Assembly (NCBI GenBank): GCA_014444615.1
Contig: PVXE01000009.1
Location: forward strand, 21,785-85,784
Reading direction: 5' to 3'
DNA: 64,000 nucleotides
From: Tagaea sp. CACIAM 22H2
GTDB taxonomy: Bacteria > Pseudomonadota > Alphaproteobacteria > CACIAM-22H2
Below, piece by piece: positions 27,683 through 36,307 of the stretch (positions are counted from its first letter, which is position 1; the number at the start of each line of letters is the position of its first letter). Below the pieces are notes generated by a model that did no database searches, was not told where the DNA came from, and worked only from the letters and a program-made list of their open reading frames with translations. The translations under genes and the position numbers were made by a program.

Positions 27683-28423
27683 GTGACGCGATCCAACACC
27701 GGCTCCAGCTCCGTTATGCGCAAAGACGACGGCACACCCGAATGGCGCCCCTTGCAGCCGAAGACACTGGTCGATCTCGTGATGGACGCGATCGTCCCTG
27801 CCGCCGCCGCCGGCGTGATTCTGCCGGGCGACCGCATCGTCGAAGCGGATCTGGCGCGCAAGCTCGGCGTCAGCCGCGTGCCGGTGCGCGAGGCTTTGCG
27901 GCTGCTCGAAAGCCAAGGCCTGGTGGTCAACGAGCCCTATAAAGGCATCCGGCTGCGGCCGATCACCAATCAACGCGTCCACGATCTGACCGAAGCGCGC
28001 GCAGCACTGGAGACCAGCGCCGTCACCCGCGCGGTCAAAGCCGGCCGCAACAAGGGCGCGTATCTCGCCCCGCTCCACGCGGCGATCGACGAGATGACCT
28101 TGATGGCCGCGCGCGGCGACGCCTATGGCCTGGCGCAAGGCGATGCGCAGTTCCATCGCGCGCTTTGCGCGCTCGGCGGCAACTCGGTCACGCTCGATCT
28201 GTGGGAAGCGCTGTCGCGCCAATGCATCGTGATCTTCGGCTTGGCGACGCTCAGCAAGCCCATGACCGCGATCGTCGAAGAGCATCACGATCTGATCGCC
28301 GTCTTCGAGAGCGGCGACGTCGAACGGATCAACGCGACGCTGCACGAGCACACGACGGTGATGAACGACGCGGTCGACTACGAAGCCATCGTCGAAAAAC
28401 GCCGCGCGGCGCGCGACGCGTAG
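27683..28423 (+). CDS. GntR family transcriptional regulator (FCD type)
   Basis: 246 residues from a GTG preceded by GGAGGACAGGAAG; an ORF start 24 bp upstream (GTG) has no such site. Winged helix: ARKLGVSRVPVREALRLLESQGLVV. The all-helical FCD domain includes DAQFHRALCALGGN and VEEHHDLIAVFESGD, holding the usual metal-binding histidines. It diverges from the eight-gene ABC operon and is followed 19 bp later by an enolase-superfamily gene. It probably represses both directions through the palindrome at 27615-27635 until the substrate or an intermediate binds. Confidence 0.9.
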   Translation: MTRSNTGSSSVMRKDDGTPEWRPLQPKTLVDLVMDAIVPAAAAGVILPGDRIVEADLARKLGVSRVPVREALRLLESQGLVVNEPYKGIRLRPITNQRVHDLTEARAALETSAVTRAVKAGRNKGAYLAPLHAAIDEMTLMAARGDAYGLAQGDAQFHRALCALGGNSVTLDLWEALSRQCIVIFGLATLSKPMTAIVEEHHDLIAVFESGDVERINATLHEHTTVMNDAVDYEAIVEKRRAARDA

Positions 28424-28442
28424 AACATAAAAAAAAGGAGAA

Positions 28443-29624
28443 ATGCCCATGAACGCCTTCACCCGCCCGACGGCGCTGCCGCGCGTGCGAATCACGCGCA
28501 TCGAAGCGGCACCGTTATTCGGCGAAAGCCCGAAGGGCGGTTGGTCGGCCGAGATCCGGCCGCAGGATTCGATCCACGCGATCGTGGCGGTCCATACCGA
28601 TCAGGGGCTGACGGGCTATGGCAGTGTGTTCACCGACGGGCGACTCGTTCAAGCGGCATTGAAGGTTCTCGAGCCGCTTTACACCGGCGAAAGCGCGCTC
28701 GAGCCCGATCGCGTTTCCGAGAAGCTGCACCAGAACACGTTCTGGATGGGTCGCGGCGGCACGCTGACCCACGCGATCAGCGGCATCGACATCGCGCTAT
28801 GGGACATTCTGGGTCAGGCGACCGGCCTCAGCGTTGGCCGGCTTCTCGGCGGCCGCTATCGCGAGCGTGTGCAGCCATATTGCTCGCTGCTGATGGAGGA
28901 ACCCAAGGCGATGCGCGACATCATCGCCGAGCATCGCGCGCGCGGCTTCACCGCTTTCAAGATCGGCTGGGGCCCGTTCGGGCGGGCGCTCGATACGAAA
29001 CTCGACGAAGCCATCGTGCGCGCCGCGCGCGAAGCGGCGGGAGAGAAATCGCGCCTTTTCGTCGACGCGGGTGCGAGCGACGCGTTGTGGCCGCACGGCT
29101 TCAAATGGGCCAAACGCACGGCCGAAATGCTCAAGGACTACGAAGTGGGCTGGTTCGAGGAGCCGGTGCGGCCCGACGCGATCGACGATTACGCCGAATT
29201 GCGCCGCTGCTCGCCCGTGCCCATCGCGGGCTGCGAAGTCCTTACCCGCCGGCAGAATTTCATTCCTTGGCTCACGCGCCAAGCGGTCGACATCGTGCAA
29301 CCCGACGTCACGAAAGTGGGCGGCATTTCCGAACAGCGCCGCATCGCGTGGATGGCCTATGATTTCGGCGTCAAATACATCGGCCATGGCTGGAACACGG
29401 CGCTGGGCGTCGCGGCGGATATGCAGATGGCGGCCGCCTTCCCCGACGCCGATCTGGTCGAATTCATCGGCGGCAGCGCCTATGTCGACGGCATTTTGGC
29501 CGAGCCCTTCGCGCTGGACGCCGACGGCTGGCTGACGATTCCAGACAAGCCGGGATTGGGCGTGACGATCGATCGCAACAAGCTCGCCCGATACACGCCC
29601 GATCCCGCACCGTTGTTCGCGTGA
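28443..29624 (+). CDS. Enolase superfamily enzyme, mandelate racemase/MLE type (copy 2)
   Basis: 393 residues with AAGGAG directly upstream of the ATG. The N-terminal capping domain is followed by a barrel with AFKIGWGPFGR (catalytic Lys), metal ligands in LFVDAGASD, WFEEPV and AGCEVL, a DVTKVGGI strand, and the catalytic His in YIGHGWNTALG. As in the gene at 18485, the K-x-K of mandelate racemase is A-x-K, and both share KxGWGPxGR, so the two are likely paralogues of one unusual subgroup. Co-transcribed with the GntR gene. Likely a sugar-acid dehydratase or racemase/epimerase. Confidence 0.88.
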   Translation: MPMNAFTRPTALPRVRITRIEAAPLFGESPKGGWSAEIRPQDSIHAIVAVHTDQGLTGYGSVFTDGRLVQAALKVLEPLYTGESALEPDRVSEKLHQNTFWMGRGGTLTHAISGIDIALWDILGQATGLSVGRLLGGRYRERVQPYCSLLMEEPKAMRDIIAEHRARGFTAFKIGWGPFGRALDTKLDEAIVRAAREAAGEKSRLFVDAGASDALWPHGFKWAKRTAEMLKDYEVGWFEEPVRPDAIDDYAELRRCSPVPIAGCEVLTRRQNFIPWLTRQAVDIVQPDVTKVGGISEQRRIAWMAYDFGVKYIGHGWNTALGVAADMQMAAAFPDADLVEFIGGSAYVDGILAEPFALDADGWLTIPDKPGLGVTIDRNKLARYTPDPAPLFA

Positions 29625-29669
29625 CGGCACGGCACATCGCTGGACAGCCTTGGCCGAGCACGAAACGCC

Positions 29670-30797
29670 CTACTTCGTCTTGCTCTCGATCCAACTGGCC
29701 AGGAATGCTGCGACCTCCAGATTGTTCTTTTCCAGCATCACCATATGGCCGTTGCCGCGGAGCCCCTTCTCTTCCAGACGGACGAAGTCCACGGGCACGC
29801 CGGCCTGCTGCATGTATCGGGCGGTGCAATGATCGTAGGGCGCGTGGTAGGACGCTTCGCTCACCGCAATCAGGATCGGGATCGCCGCGAAGTTCTTGAG
29901 CTTGCGCGCCGGCTCCGCCTGCAGCGTGCACGCGATGAGGCCATCGGCCTCCGGCTTTTCCTGAATGGCCGTCCGCAGTTCATCGGCTGAAGCGATCGGC
30001 GGGTCGTAAGCGACCGGCATATCGGTGATGCCGAATGCTCGCGCCTTCGGATTATTCGGCGCGGCGTTGTGGAACGGTGGCCCCGAGGGCTCGATCGCGA
30101 CAATGGCCTTGACGAGTTGCGGGCGCGTTTCGGCGATAACCCACCCGAGAAGCCCCGCCTGGGAATGGGTCAGAACGATCGCGGGGCCAATGCGGTCAAG
30201 CAATTGCGCGCCGGCCTTCTGCATCAGCGATTGCGTCTCCAAGTCGCTCGCCAGAGATTGGACCTGCGTCGAATAGAAAGCGTCGAATACGGGGTCGCCT
30301 TGCCGTCCGCTGCCGGGCCATTGCGTGTGCTTGCCCGCCTGCGGCCATCTGCCGAGCGCCGCACTGGCGGTGAACAGCGTCTCAAGCTGCGTTGCCGTGA
30401 ACATGCGCAGGCCGCCATTGACGTCCGGATGCCAAACCGAACGTCCGCGCGCCGGCTGATCCACCATATAGACCGTATAGCCGCGCTCGATGAAGAACTC
30501 GGCCCACCCTTTGCGGCCATCCGGCGTCTGCATCCAGTTGGTCGCCGTCTGCGCGGCGCCGTGGACTAGCACGATCGGATAAGGCTTCGTCACGACTCTC
30601 GGCTTCAGCGCTTCGACATACATCTGCCCGCGCATCACCTGCTTGCCGGTTTCGCCAACATACTCGCCGCCGACGAAGAAAAAGCCGCGTTCCGCGACGG
30701 CCGTTGGGATGGTGACGGGCGTTCCTTGCGCGAACGCCGCGTTGGCGGAAATTGCCACTCCCAATGCGACAGCAAGACCGACAATCGACTTTTTCAT
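29670..30797 (-). CDS. Exported alpha/beta-fold hydrolase
   Basis: 375 residues with a signal peptide (MKKSIVGLAVALGVAISANA, cleavage after AFAQ). The oxyanion region IVLVHGAAQTATNW and the nucleophile elbow LTHSQAGLLGW (Ser) are clear. An acidic residue after strand 6 and the His in GNGHMVMLEKNN complete the probable triad. Periplasmic esterase or lipase-like enzyme. It lies 86 bp downstream of TctA in the same direction, so it may release an acid in the periplasm for the Bug receptor. That link is inference. Confidence 0.85.
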   Translation of the reverse strand: MKKSIVGLAVALGVAISANAAFAQGTPVTIPTAVAERGFFFVGGEYVGETGKQVMRGQMYVEALKPRVVTKPYPIVLVHGAAQTATNWMQTPDGRKGWAEFFIERGYTVYMVDQPARGRSVWHPDVNGGLRMFTATQLETLFTASAALGRWPQAGKHTQWPGSGRQGDPVFDAFYSTQVQSLASDLETQSLMQKAGAQLLDRIGPAIVLTHSQAGLLGWVIAETRPQLVKAIVAIEPSGPPFHNAAPNNPKARAFGITDMPVAYDPPIASADELRTAIQEKPEADGLIACTLQAEPARKLKNFAAIPILIAVSEASYHAPYDHCTARYMQQAGVPVDFVRLEEKGLRGNGHMVMLEKNNLEVAAFLASWIESKTK

Positions 30798-30883
30798 GTT
30801 CGCTTCCTCACGTAAGGCCGACTGGCATTTATGAACGCCGGATCGGGGACAGGTCGTTTATGCTTCCGCACGCTGGCACGTCG

Positions 30884-32389
30884 TCATTCTTCGGCGAACA
30901 CCTCGTCGCGCCGCGCGCGCAGCGCCGGCAGCGCCGAAATCGCTAGCGCCGCAGCACCGATCAGAAGCAGGCTGAGCGACAGCGGCGAACGCAGAAACAC
31001 CATCGGGTCACCGTCGGATATGATCAGGGCCTGACGGAGCTTCTCTTCGAGCAGGCGGCCAAGCACGAAGCCGAGTGCCAGCGGTGCCGGCTCGAAATCC
31101 AGCTTGTGCAACACATAGCCGACCAGCCCGAACACGGCGGTCAAGTAGACCATGTCGGCGGTGTTGCCGATCGAGTAGATCCCGATGCAGCAAAACAGCA
31201 CGATCGCCGGGAACAGCAGCCGGTAAGGCACGCGCAACAGCTTCACCCAAAGTCCGATGAGCGGCAGATTGATGACCAGCAGCATCAGATTGCCGATCCA
31301 CATCGACGCGATCAGGCCCCAGAACAGCTCCGGGTTCCGGTCGATGACCTGCGGCCCCGGAATGACGCCCTGGATCAGCATCGCGCCGACCATCAGCGCC
31401 ATGACGGCGTTCGGCGGCAGACCAAGCGTCAGCAGCGGTATGAACGAGGTCTGCGCGCCGGCGTTGTTCGCCGATTCAGGCCCCGCGACGCCGGCGGGCG
31501 CGCCATGGCCGAATTTCGCGGGCTGTTTGGCGATCCGCTTCTCGAGGGCGTAGCTGGCGAAGGGCGCCAGAATGGCGCCGTTGCCCGGCAAAATACCGAG
31601 CACGGAACCGAGCCCCGTGCCGCGCAGGATCGCGGGCAGGTTCTCTCGGATCTCGCTCAACCGCGGCAAAAGCCGGCCAATTTTGGACCGGACCACGTCG
31701 CGCGCTTCGGGGTTTTGCAGATTCTTCAAGATCTCGGCGAACCCGAAAAGCCCCATCGCGAGCACCGCGAACTCGAGCCCGTCGTACAGCATTTCGAGAT
31801 CGAAGGTCAGCCGCTCGCGGCCCGTCTCGATATCCGTGCCGATCGCGCTCAGAAGAATGCCGAGCGCAATCATCGCGATCGCCTTCAACAACGAGCCGCG
31901 CGCCAGGACCACGGCCAGAACGAGGCCCATGATCATCAGCGAGAAATACTCGGCCGGTCCGAACAGCAGGCCCAGCTTCGTCATCGGCACGCCGAGGGCC
32001 GCGATCAACAGCGTCGCGATCGTTCCGGCGATGAAGGATCCGATCGCCGCGAGCCCCAGCGCCAGGCCCGCTTGGCCGTTCTTCGCCATTTCGTGGCCGT
32101 CGATCGCCGTGACGACGGCGGTGGCTTCGCCGGGAATGTTCACGAGGATCGCGGTCGTCGAGCCGCCGTATTGCGCGCCGTAATAGATGCCCGCGAGCAT
32201 GATGAGCGCGCCCGTGGGATCGAGCGTCAGCGTAACCGGCAGAAGGATCGCGATCGTCGCGACGGGGCCGACACCCGGCAACACGCCGACCAGCGTGCCG
32301 ATCAAGCAGCCGGCGAAACACAGGCCGATATTCTTCAAGGTCATCGCGACCTGAAGCCCGAGCCCCAGATTGGAGAACATATCGCCCAT
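30884..32389 (-). CDS. TctA family large membrane subunit (TTT transporter 3)
   Basis: 501-residue polytopic permease with [37 protein letters not shown] and [19 protein letters not shown]. It begins 1 bp after the TctB stop, so the two are translationally coupled. Operon order is PrpF-Bug-TctB-TctA, possibly continuing into the exported hydrolase. It is closest in wording to the TctA at 5509 among the three paralogues in this window. Confidence 0.92.
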   Translation of the reverse strand: MGDMFSNLGLGLQVAMTLKNIGLCFAGCLIGTLVGVLPGVGPVATIAILLPVTLTLDPTGALIMLAGIYYGAQYGGSTTAILVNIPGEATAVVTAIDGHEMAKNGQAGLALGLAAIGSFIAGTIATLLIAALGVPMTKLGLLFGPAEYFSLMIMGLVLAVVLARGSLLKAIAMIALGILLSAIGTDIETGRERLTFDLEMLYDGLEFAVLAMGLFGFAEILKNLQNPEARDVVRSKIGRLLPRLSEIRENLPAILRGTGLGSVLGILPGNGAILAPFASYALEKRIAKQPAKFGHGAPAGVAGPESANNAGAQTSFIPLLTLGLPPNAVMALMVGAMLIQGVIPGPQVIDRNPELFWGLIASMWIGNLMLLVINLPLIGLWVKLLRVPYRLLFPAIVLFCCIGIYSIGNTADMVYLTAVFGLVGYVLHKLDFEPAPLALGFVLGRLLEEKLRQALIISDGDPMVFLRSPLSLSLLLIGAAALAISALPALRARRDEVFAEE

Positions 32390-32390
32390 A

Positions 32391-32900
32391 TCAGTATCCG
32401 ATCAGCCAAGGCGCGACGGGCACCGGAATGCCGAGCGCGAACCGGAACACGCCGATGCAGACGGCGGAAATGATGGCGGCGAAGACGACGAGTTCTCCCG
32501 GCCGGGCGCCGCGATCGGCAAAGCCGGCGACGATCACCGCCAGCGGTCCGGCGACGACCAGGCCCAGCGGCGGGACGGTCACGCCCGCGACCGCGCCGCC
32601 GCGGATCGCCAAGCCGAAAAGCACGACCGCGCCGAGTACGATCAGAATTTCCCGCCATGCCCAGCCGCCCGCATCCGGGCCGGACGCGCGCAACGAGATC
32701 GCGACTTGGATCACGCCGAGAACGACGATGAAGCCCGCGACGACGCGCGGCAGTAAACCCGCGCCCACGCCTTGCCGCGTCATGAACGGCAGATCGGATG
32801 CTCCGAAAAGCGCGATCGCGCCGACGGCGATGAGCGCGATTCCGGCCCAAACCTCGCGATCGCGAAGTTTGGCGCCGGCCCGCTGGGAACCGGAAGCCAT
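32391..32900 (-). CDS. TctB family small membrane subunit (TTT transporter 3)
   Basis: 169-residue protein with four to five hydrophobic segments ([33 protein letters not shown], a long central pair, and [18 protein letters not shown]). The [17 protein letters not shown] motif near residue 40 corresponds to the GPGYFP-like turn of TctB. It is 9 bp downstream of the Bug receptor gene. Confidence 0.85.
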   Translation of the reverse strand: MASGSQRAGAKLRDREVWAGIALIAVGAIALFGASDLPFMTRQGVGAGLLPRVVAGFIVVLGVIQVAISLRASGPDAGGWAWREILIVLGAVVLFGLAIRGGAVAGVTVPPLGLVVAGPLAVIVAGFADRGARPGELVVFAAIISAVCIGVFRFALGIPVPVAPWLIGY

Positions 32901-32909
32901 GCGTTGACC

Positions 32910-33881
32910 CTATTCGAGTGAGATGTTGGCCGCGCGGACGATCTCGCCCCAGCGCGCGCGTTCCTTGGCCATGAATTCCGCGAAGGCTTGGCCTTCGAGA
33001 TCGGCCGGCGTCGCGCCGTCGTCCTTCAACCGATCGACCACCGTGGGATCGCGCAGCGTCTCGCGCGTGGCTTGCGACAACTGGGCGCGGATCGGTGCTG
33101 GCAAGCCGCGCGGCCCCAGCAGCCCGTACCACGCCGAAGCGGTGTATTCCTTGAGCCCCGCTTCGATCGCGGTCGGAACCTCCGGCAAACCGGCGAAACG
33201 CGACGTGCCCGTCACGGCCAGCGCCGAGACCTTCTTGCCTTCGATCAGGCCGGTGACCGACGGAATCGTCGTCACCATGAAATCGATATGGCCGCCGACG
33301 AGATCGTTGAGCGCAGGGCCCGCCCCGCGATACGGCACGTGGCGCGCCTCGAAACCGGCGACCTGCCCCAGCAGCAACGCCGCGAGATGGCTCGCCGACG
33401 CGTTGCTCGCCGAGCCGTAAACCAGCGTTTTCGCCTTCGCGGCGGCGACGAGTTCGGGCAGCGTCGCGACCGGCAGACGCGGACCCACGACGACGGCGAG
33501 CGACGCGTCCGCGATCAGCGCGATCGGGTCGAGTGTCGTTGCCGGATCGGCCTTGAGGCGCTTGAACAGATGCGGATTGACGACCATCGGGCCTTGATTG
33601 CCGATCAGCAGCGTGTAGCCGTCGGGCGCCGCGGCGGCGACGGCCTCGGTGCCGAGATTGGCTGCCGCGCCGGGACGGTTTTCGACCAGCACGCGGCCGT
33701 CCAGAATCTTTTCGAGCCGGGCCGCGAAAATACGCGCCACCGCGTCGGTGCCGCCGCCGGCGGCGTAGCTGACGATCAGCGTGATCGGCTTGTTGGGATA
33801 GCGGCTTTGGGCCTTCAACGGCGCGGGGGCCGCGAGCAGACTGGCGGCGCCGAGTGCGAGCGCCGAGCGACGATTCAACAT
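32910..33881 (-). CDS. Bug-family (TctC) periplasmic substrate-binding protein
   Basis: 323 residues with a signal peptide (MLNRRSALALGAASLLAAPAP), followed by ITLIVSYAAGGGTDAVARIF, VENRPGAAANLG and PDGYTLLIGNQG. Solute receptor of TTT transporter 3. Its start overlaps the PrpF stop by 7 bp, tying receptor expression to the tautomerase-like enzyme. Ligand probably a di- or tricarboxylate, given the PrpF partner. Confidence 0.92.
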   Translation of the reverse strand: MLNRRSALALGAASLLAAPAPLKAQSRYPNKPITLIVSYAAGGGTDAVARIFAARLEKILDGRVLVENRPGAAANLGTEAVAAAAPDGYTLLIGNQGPMVVNPHLFKRLKADPATTLDPIALIADASLAVVVGPRLPVATLPELVAAAKAKTLVYGSASNASASHLAALLLGQVAGFEARHVPYRGAGPALNDLVGGHIDFMVTTIPSVTGLIEGKKVSALAVTGTSRFAGLPEVPTAIEAGLKEYTASAWYGLLGPRGLPAPIRAQLSQATRETLRDPTVVDRLKDDGATPADLEGQAFAEFMAKERARWGEIVRAANISLE

Positions 33882-34990
33882 GCTGTTTCCTCCAACGATT
33901 CGGTTTCTTTATCTTTCGAAAAAGTTCCAGCCGGCACCAGCACGGCGCCCTCGAACAGCCGGCGTGCGGTCCGTAAAACGTAAACAACGGGCGCCGACGT
34001 CGGCCCCGGCGATTCGATCCGCACGCCCAGTTGCCCCGACGGATGTTCGATACGAATTTCGCCCGGTAGAGCGACCCGGCCCGCGATACGCGCGGCGATC
34101 GTGCCTTGGGTGGCGATCGCGGTCGCGATCCCGACGGCACCGGTGATCGCGAGCGCCGTGTGGCACGAATGCGGCATCAGATAGCGCACGCAAATGGCGC
34201 CGCCATTCACGGGCGGGGAAATCAACACGGGCTTGGGGATGACCTTCGACGACACGTCGCCCAGCCCCATCCGCAGCCCGGCCTCCAGGCGCAGCGTCTC
34301 GATCCGATCCAGCAACGCGCGGTCGGCGTCGATCTCCGCCGGCGATTCGTAGCCGGTTTTGCCAAGGTCCCGCGCATCGAGCAGCAAAAGCGGCATCGCG
34401 GCATCGATCAGCGAAACGTCGGTGCCGCCGATCCGTTCGATCGCCGCGCCGGAGGGCAGCAAGCGGCCCGTCTTGGCGCCGGCCGCGTCCAGAAACGCCA
34501 TCTGGATCGGTGCCGCCGTGCCGGGCACGCCGTCGATCGCGACGTCGCCGCCGTAATTGACCCGGCCTTCCGGCGTCTGCACGCGCGCGACGATGATCTT
34601 GCCGGTATTGACGTTATGAATCCGGACGGTCGTCGTTCCGGTCTCGACCGGCACCAATCCCGCCTCGATGGCGAACGGCCCCACTCCCGCGAGCATGTTG
34701 CCGCAATTGGGCGAGGTATCGACCATCCGCTCGGCAACCTTCACCTGGGCGAAAAGATAATCGACATCGGCGTCGGCGCGGCGCGCGCGCCCGACGATCG
34801 CGACCTTGCTCGTCAGCGGATTGCCGCCGCCGATCCCGTCGATCTGCAGCCGATGCCCGGCGCCCAGCGCCGCGATCAGCACGCGATCGCGCTCGGCGGG
34901 TTCGATCGGCAGATCGTTGGCGAGGAAAAACGGCCCCTTCGACGTTCCGCCGCGCATGAGAACGCAAGGGATGCGGATGAGATCGTCCAT
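33875..34990 (-). CDS. PrpF family isomerase (4-oxalomesaconate tautomerase-like)
   Basis: 371 residues. CVLMRGGTSKGPFF at the N-terminus, DGIGGGNPLTSKVAI and SPNCGNMLAGVGPFAIE (active-site Cys candidate) define the PrpF family, related in fold to diaminopimelate epimerase. Characterised members are 2-methylaconitate cis-trans isomerase and the gallate-pathway GalD (4-oxalomesaconate tautomerase). No other gallate or methylcitrate genes are in the window, so the substrate is unproven. First gene of the operon with TTT transporter 3, facing a LysR gene; it probably isomerises the imported unsaturated acid. Confidence 0.88.
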   Translation of the reverse strand: MDDLIRIPCVLMRGGTSKGPFFLANDLPIEPAERDRVLIAALGAGHRLQIDGIGGGNPLTSKVAIVGRARRADADVDYLFAQVKVAERMVDTSPNCGNMLAGVGPFAIEAGLVPVETGTTTVRIHNVNTGKIIVARVQTPEGRVNYGGDVAIDGVPGTAAPIQMAFLDAAGAKTGRLLPSGAAIERIGGTDVSLIDAAMPLLLLDARDLGKTGYESPAEIDADRALLDRIETLRLEAGLRMGLGDVSSKVIPKPVLISPPVNGGAICVRYLMPHSCHTALAITGAVGIATAIATQGTIAARIAGRVALPGEIRIEHPSGQLGVRIESPGPTSAPVVYVLRTARRLFEGAVLVPAGTFSKDKETESLEETAC

Positions 34991-35017
34991 GACGGGCCGG
35001 CGCGTCCTCGGGAAATT

Positions 35018-35034
35018 GATGCGCTAAGCGCATC
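35018..35034. promoter_or_regulatory. Palindrome in PrpF/LysR divergent region
   Basis: GATGCGCTAAGCGCATC is a perfect inverted repeat (8-bp arms, 1-nt centre). It lies 28 bp upstream of the PrpF start and 76 bp from the LysR start. LysR-type regulators recognise interrupted dyads in such divergent gaps. Likely operator; the surrounding gap is A+T-rich and should also hold both promoters. Confidence 0.5.
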
Positions 35035-35109
35035 GTTTGACGATTTTCAGTCTGTTTATGGAACAATTGGATTGTTGTGAAATGCAAATATCGGCATTAT
35101 TATTCCGTT

Positions 35110-36009
35110 ATGCGGATTAATGCGGAGCTTCTCGATTTTCGCGCGTTCCTTTCCGTGCTCGCCTGCGGATCGTTTCACCGCGCGGCGCAGGAACTGAACA
35201 TCTCGCAGCCCGCGCTGTCGCGGCGGATCAAAGGCTTGGAGCGCGCGCTGGGGACGACGCTGATCGAGCGTTCGACCCGGCACGTCGCACCGACGGCGAT
35301 CGGCCAGCAATTGCGGCCGCTGGTCGCGCGTCTGCTCGACGAGTTCGAGGATTCGGTTCTGTCGATCGGCGGCTTGGGCGGGCGCTACACCGGACAGGTG
35401 ACGATCGCGTCGGTGCCGACGGCGGCGTTCTACTTCCTGCCGCGCGTCGTGCGCGTGTTCAACCAGCGCTTCCCGGGGATCCGATTCCGGATTCTCGATC
35501 TGTCGGCGAACGAAGGTCTGGAGGCGGTGGCGCGCGGCGAGGTCGAGTTCGGCATCAATTTCACCGGCGCCACGCGGCCCGATCTGCGTTTCACGCCGCT
35601 GCTGCAGGACGAGTTCGTGCTCGCGTGCCGCCGCGACCACCCGCTTGCGAAATCGCGCGAGCTGCGCTGGCGCGATCTCGGCGGCTATCCGCTGATCGGC
35701 GTCAGTCAGGCGAGCGCCAATCGCGCGGTTCTCGATCAAGCGCTTGGGCGCGCCAAGGTGAAGCTGGATTGGTTCTACGAAGTAACCCATTTGTCGACGT
35801 CGCTCGGCTTGGTCGAGGCCGGGCTCGGCATTTCCGTGCTGCCGAAACTCGCCACACCGCAAACCGAGCATCCGGTCATCGCGACCATCAAGCTGAAGAA
35901 TCCCGTCGTCAGCCGGACGATCGGTGTCGTCGAGCGGCATGGCGCGCGGCTGACGCCCGCCGCAGAGCGTTTCCGCCAATTGCTGATCGACGAGTGGGGA
36001 TCGAAATAG
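35110..36009 (+). CDS. LysR family transcriptional regulator
   Basis: 299 residues from the ATG at 35110; a GTG 33 bp upstream would add an atypical tail. N-terminal helix-turn-helix: SFHRAAQELNISQPALSRRI and KGLERALGTTLIERSTR. The effector domain begins near IASVPTAAFYFLPRVV. It is divergent from the PrpF-Bug-TctB-TctA operon and is its likely activator, responding to the transported acid or its isomer. Confidence 0.92.
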   Translation: MRINAELLDFRAFLSVLACGSFHRAAQELNISQPALSRRIKGLERALGTTLIERSTRHVAPTAIGQQLRPLVARLLDEFEDSVLSIGGLGGRYTGQVTIASVPTAAFYFLPRVVRVFNQRFPGIRFRILDLSANEGLEAVARGEVEFGINFTGATRPDLRFTPLLQDEFVLACRRDHPLAKSRELRWRDLGGYPLIGVSQASANRAVLDQALGRAKVKLDWFYEVTHLSTSLGLVEAGLGISVLPKLATPQTEHPVIATIKLKNPVVSRTIGVVERHGARLTPAAERFRQLLIDEWGSK

Positions 36010-36307
36010 GATCCGGGTTGCGAGATGCGACCAAGCTGCATCGTGCGCGCCGATGGTGGGCGATGTCGGGCGCAAACCTACGACAAGCTGATGAAGAGCC
36101 GTCAAGCGGCGTTGATATTCCGAGGGCTTTCCGTCGCCCGAACCCCTTTAGAACACCAAGCGAGATTCGCGAGGTGACGGAAATCTCAATCCTTGCCGGC
36201 ACGCCGCGCCGTAACCTGGCGGCGCTTGCAGGCACGCGGATCACTCGATTGGCGGGCCGAAAGCCGTATCGCGGCTTCTCCAGTCACGCCCGCAACGGCC
36301 GCTCCGA
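36010..36307. other. Non-coding stretch with tRNA remnant
   Basis: 298 bp between the LysR gene and a convergent SDR gene. It contains the degenerate tRNA-Lys 3' fragment at 36054-36101. I see no credible ORF or terminator in the remainder. Confidence 0.6.
36054..36101 (-). pseudogene. Degenerate 3' fragment of tRNA-Lys
   Basis: Aligned without gaps to the 3' part of the intact tRNA-Lys gene (46049-46096), 41 of 48 positions match, including the CCA end, the acceptor 3' strand and most of the T-arm, continuing to the anticodon arm. It lies in the same orientation as the intact gene, about 10 kb away, with no 5' half. This is what remains when an element integrates at a tRNA 3' end and displaces the original end; the fragment has since drifted. 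Confidence 0.7.

Noticed and set aside
33875..34990. Naming the PrpF-type gene galD or prpF
   Set aside because: No accompanying gallate or methylcitrate genes are visible, so only the family can be stated.
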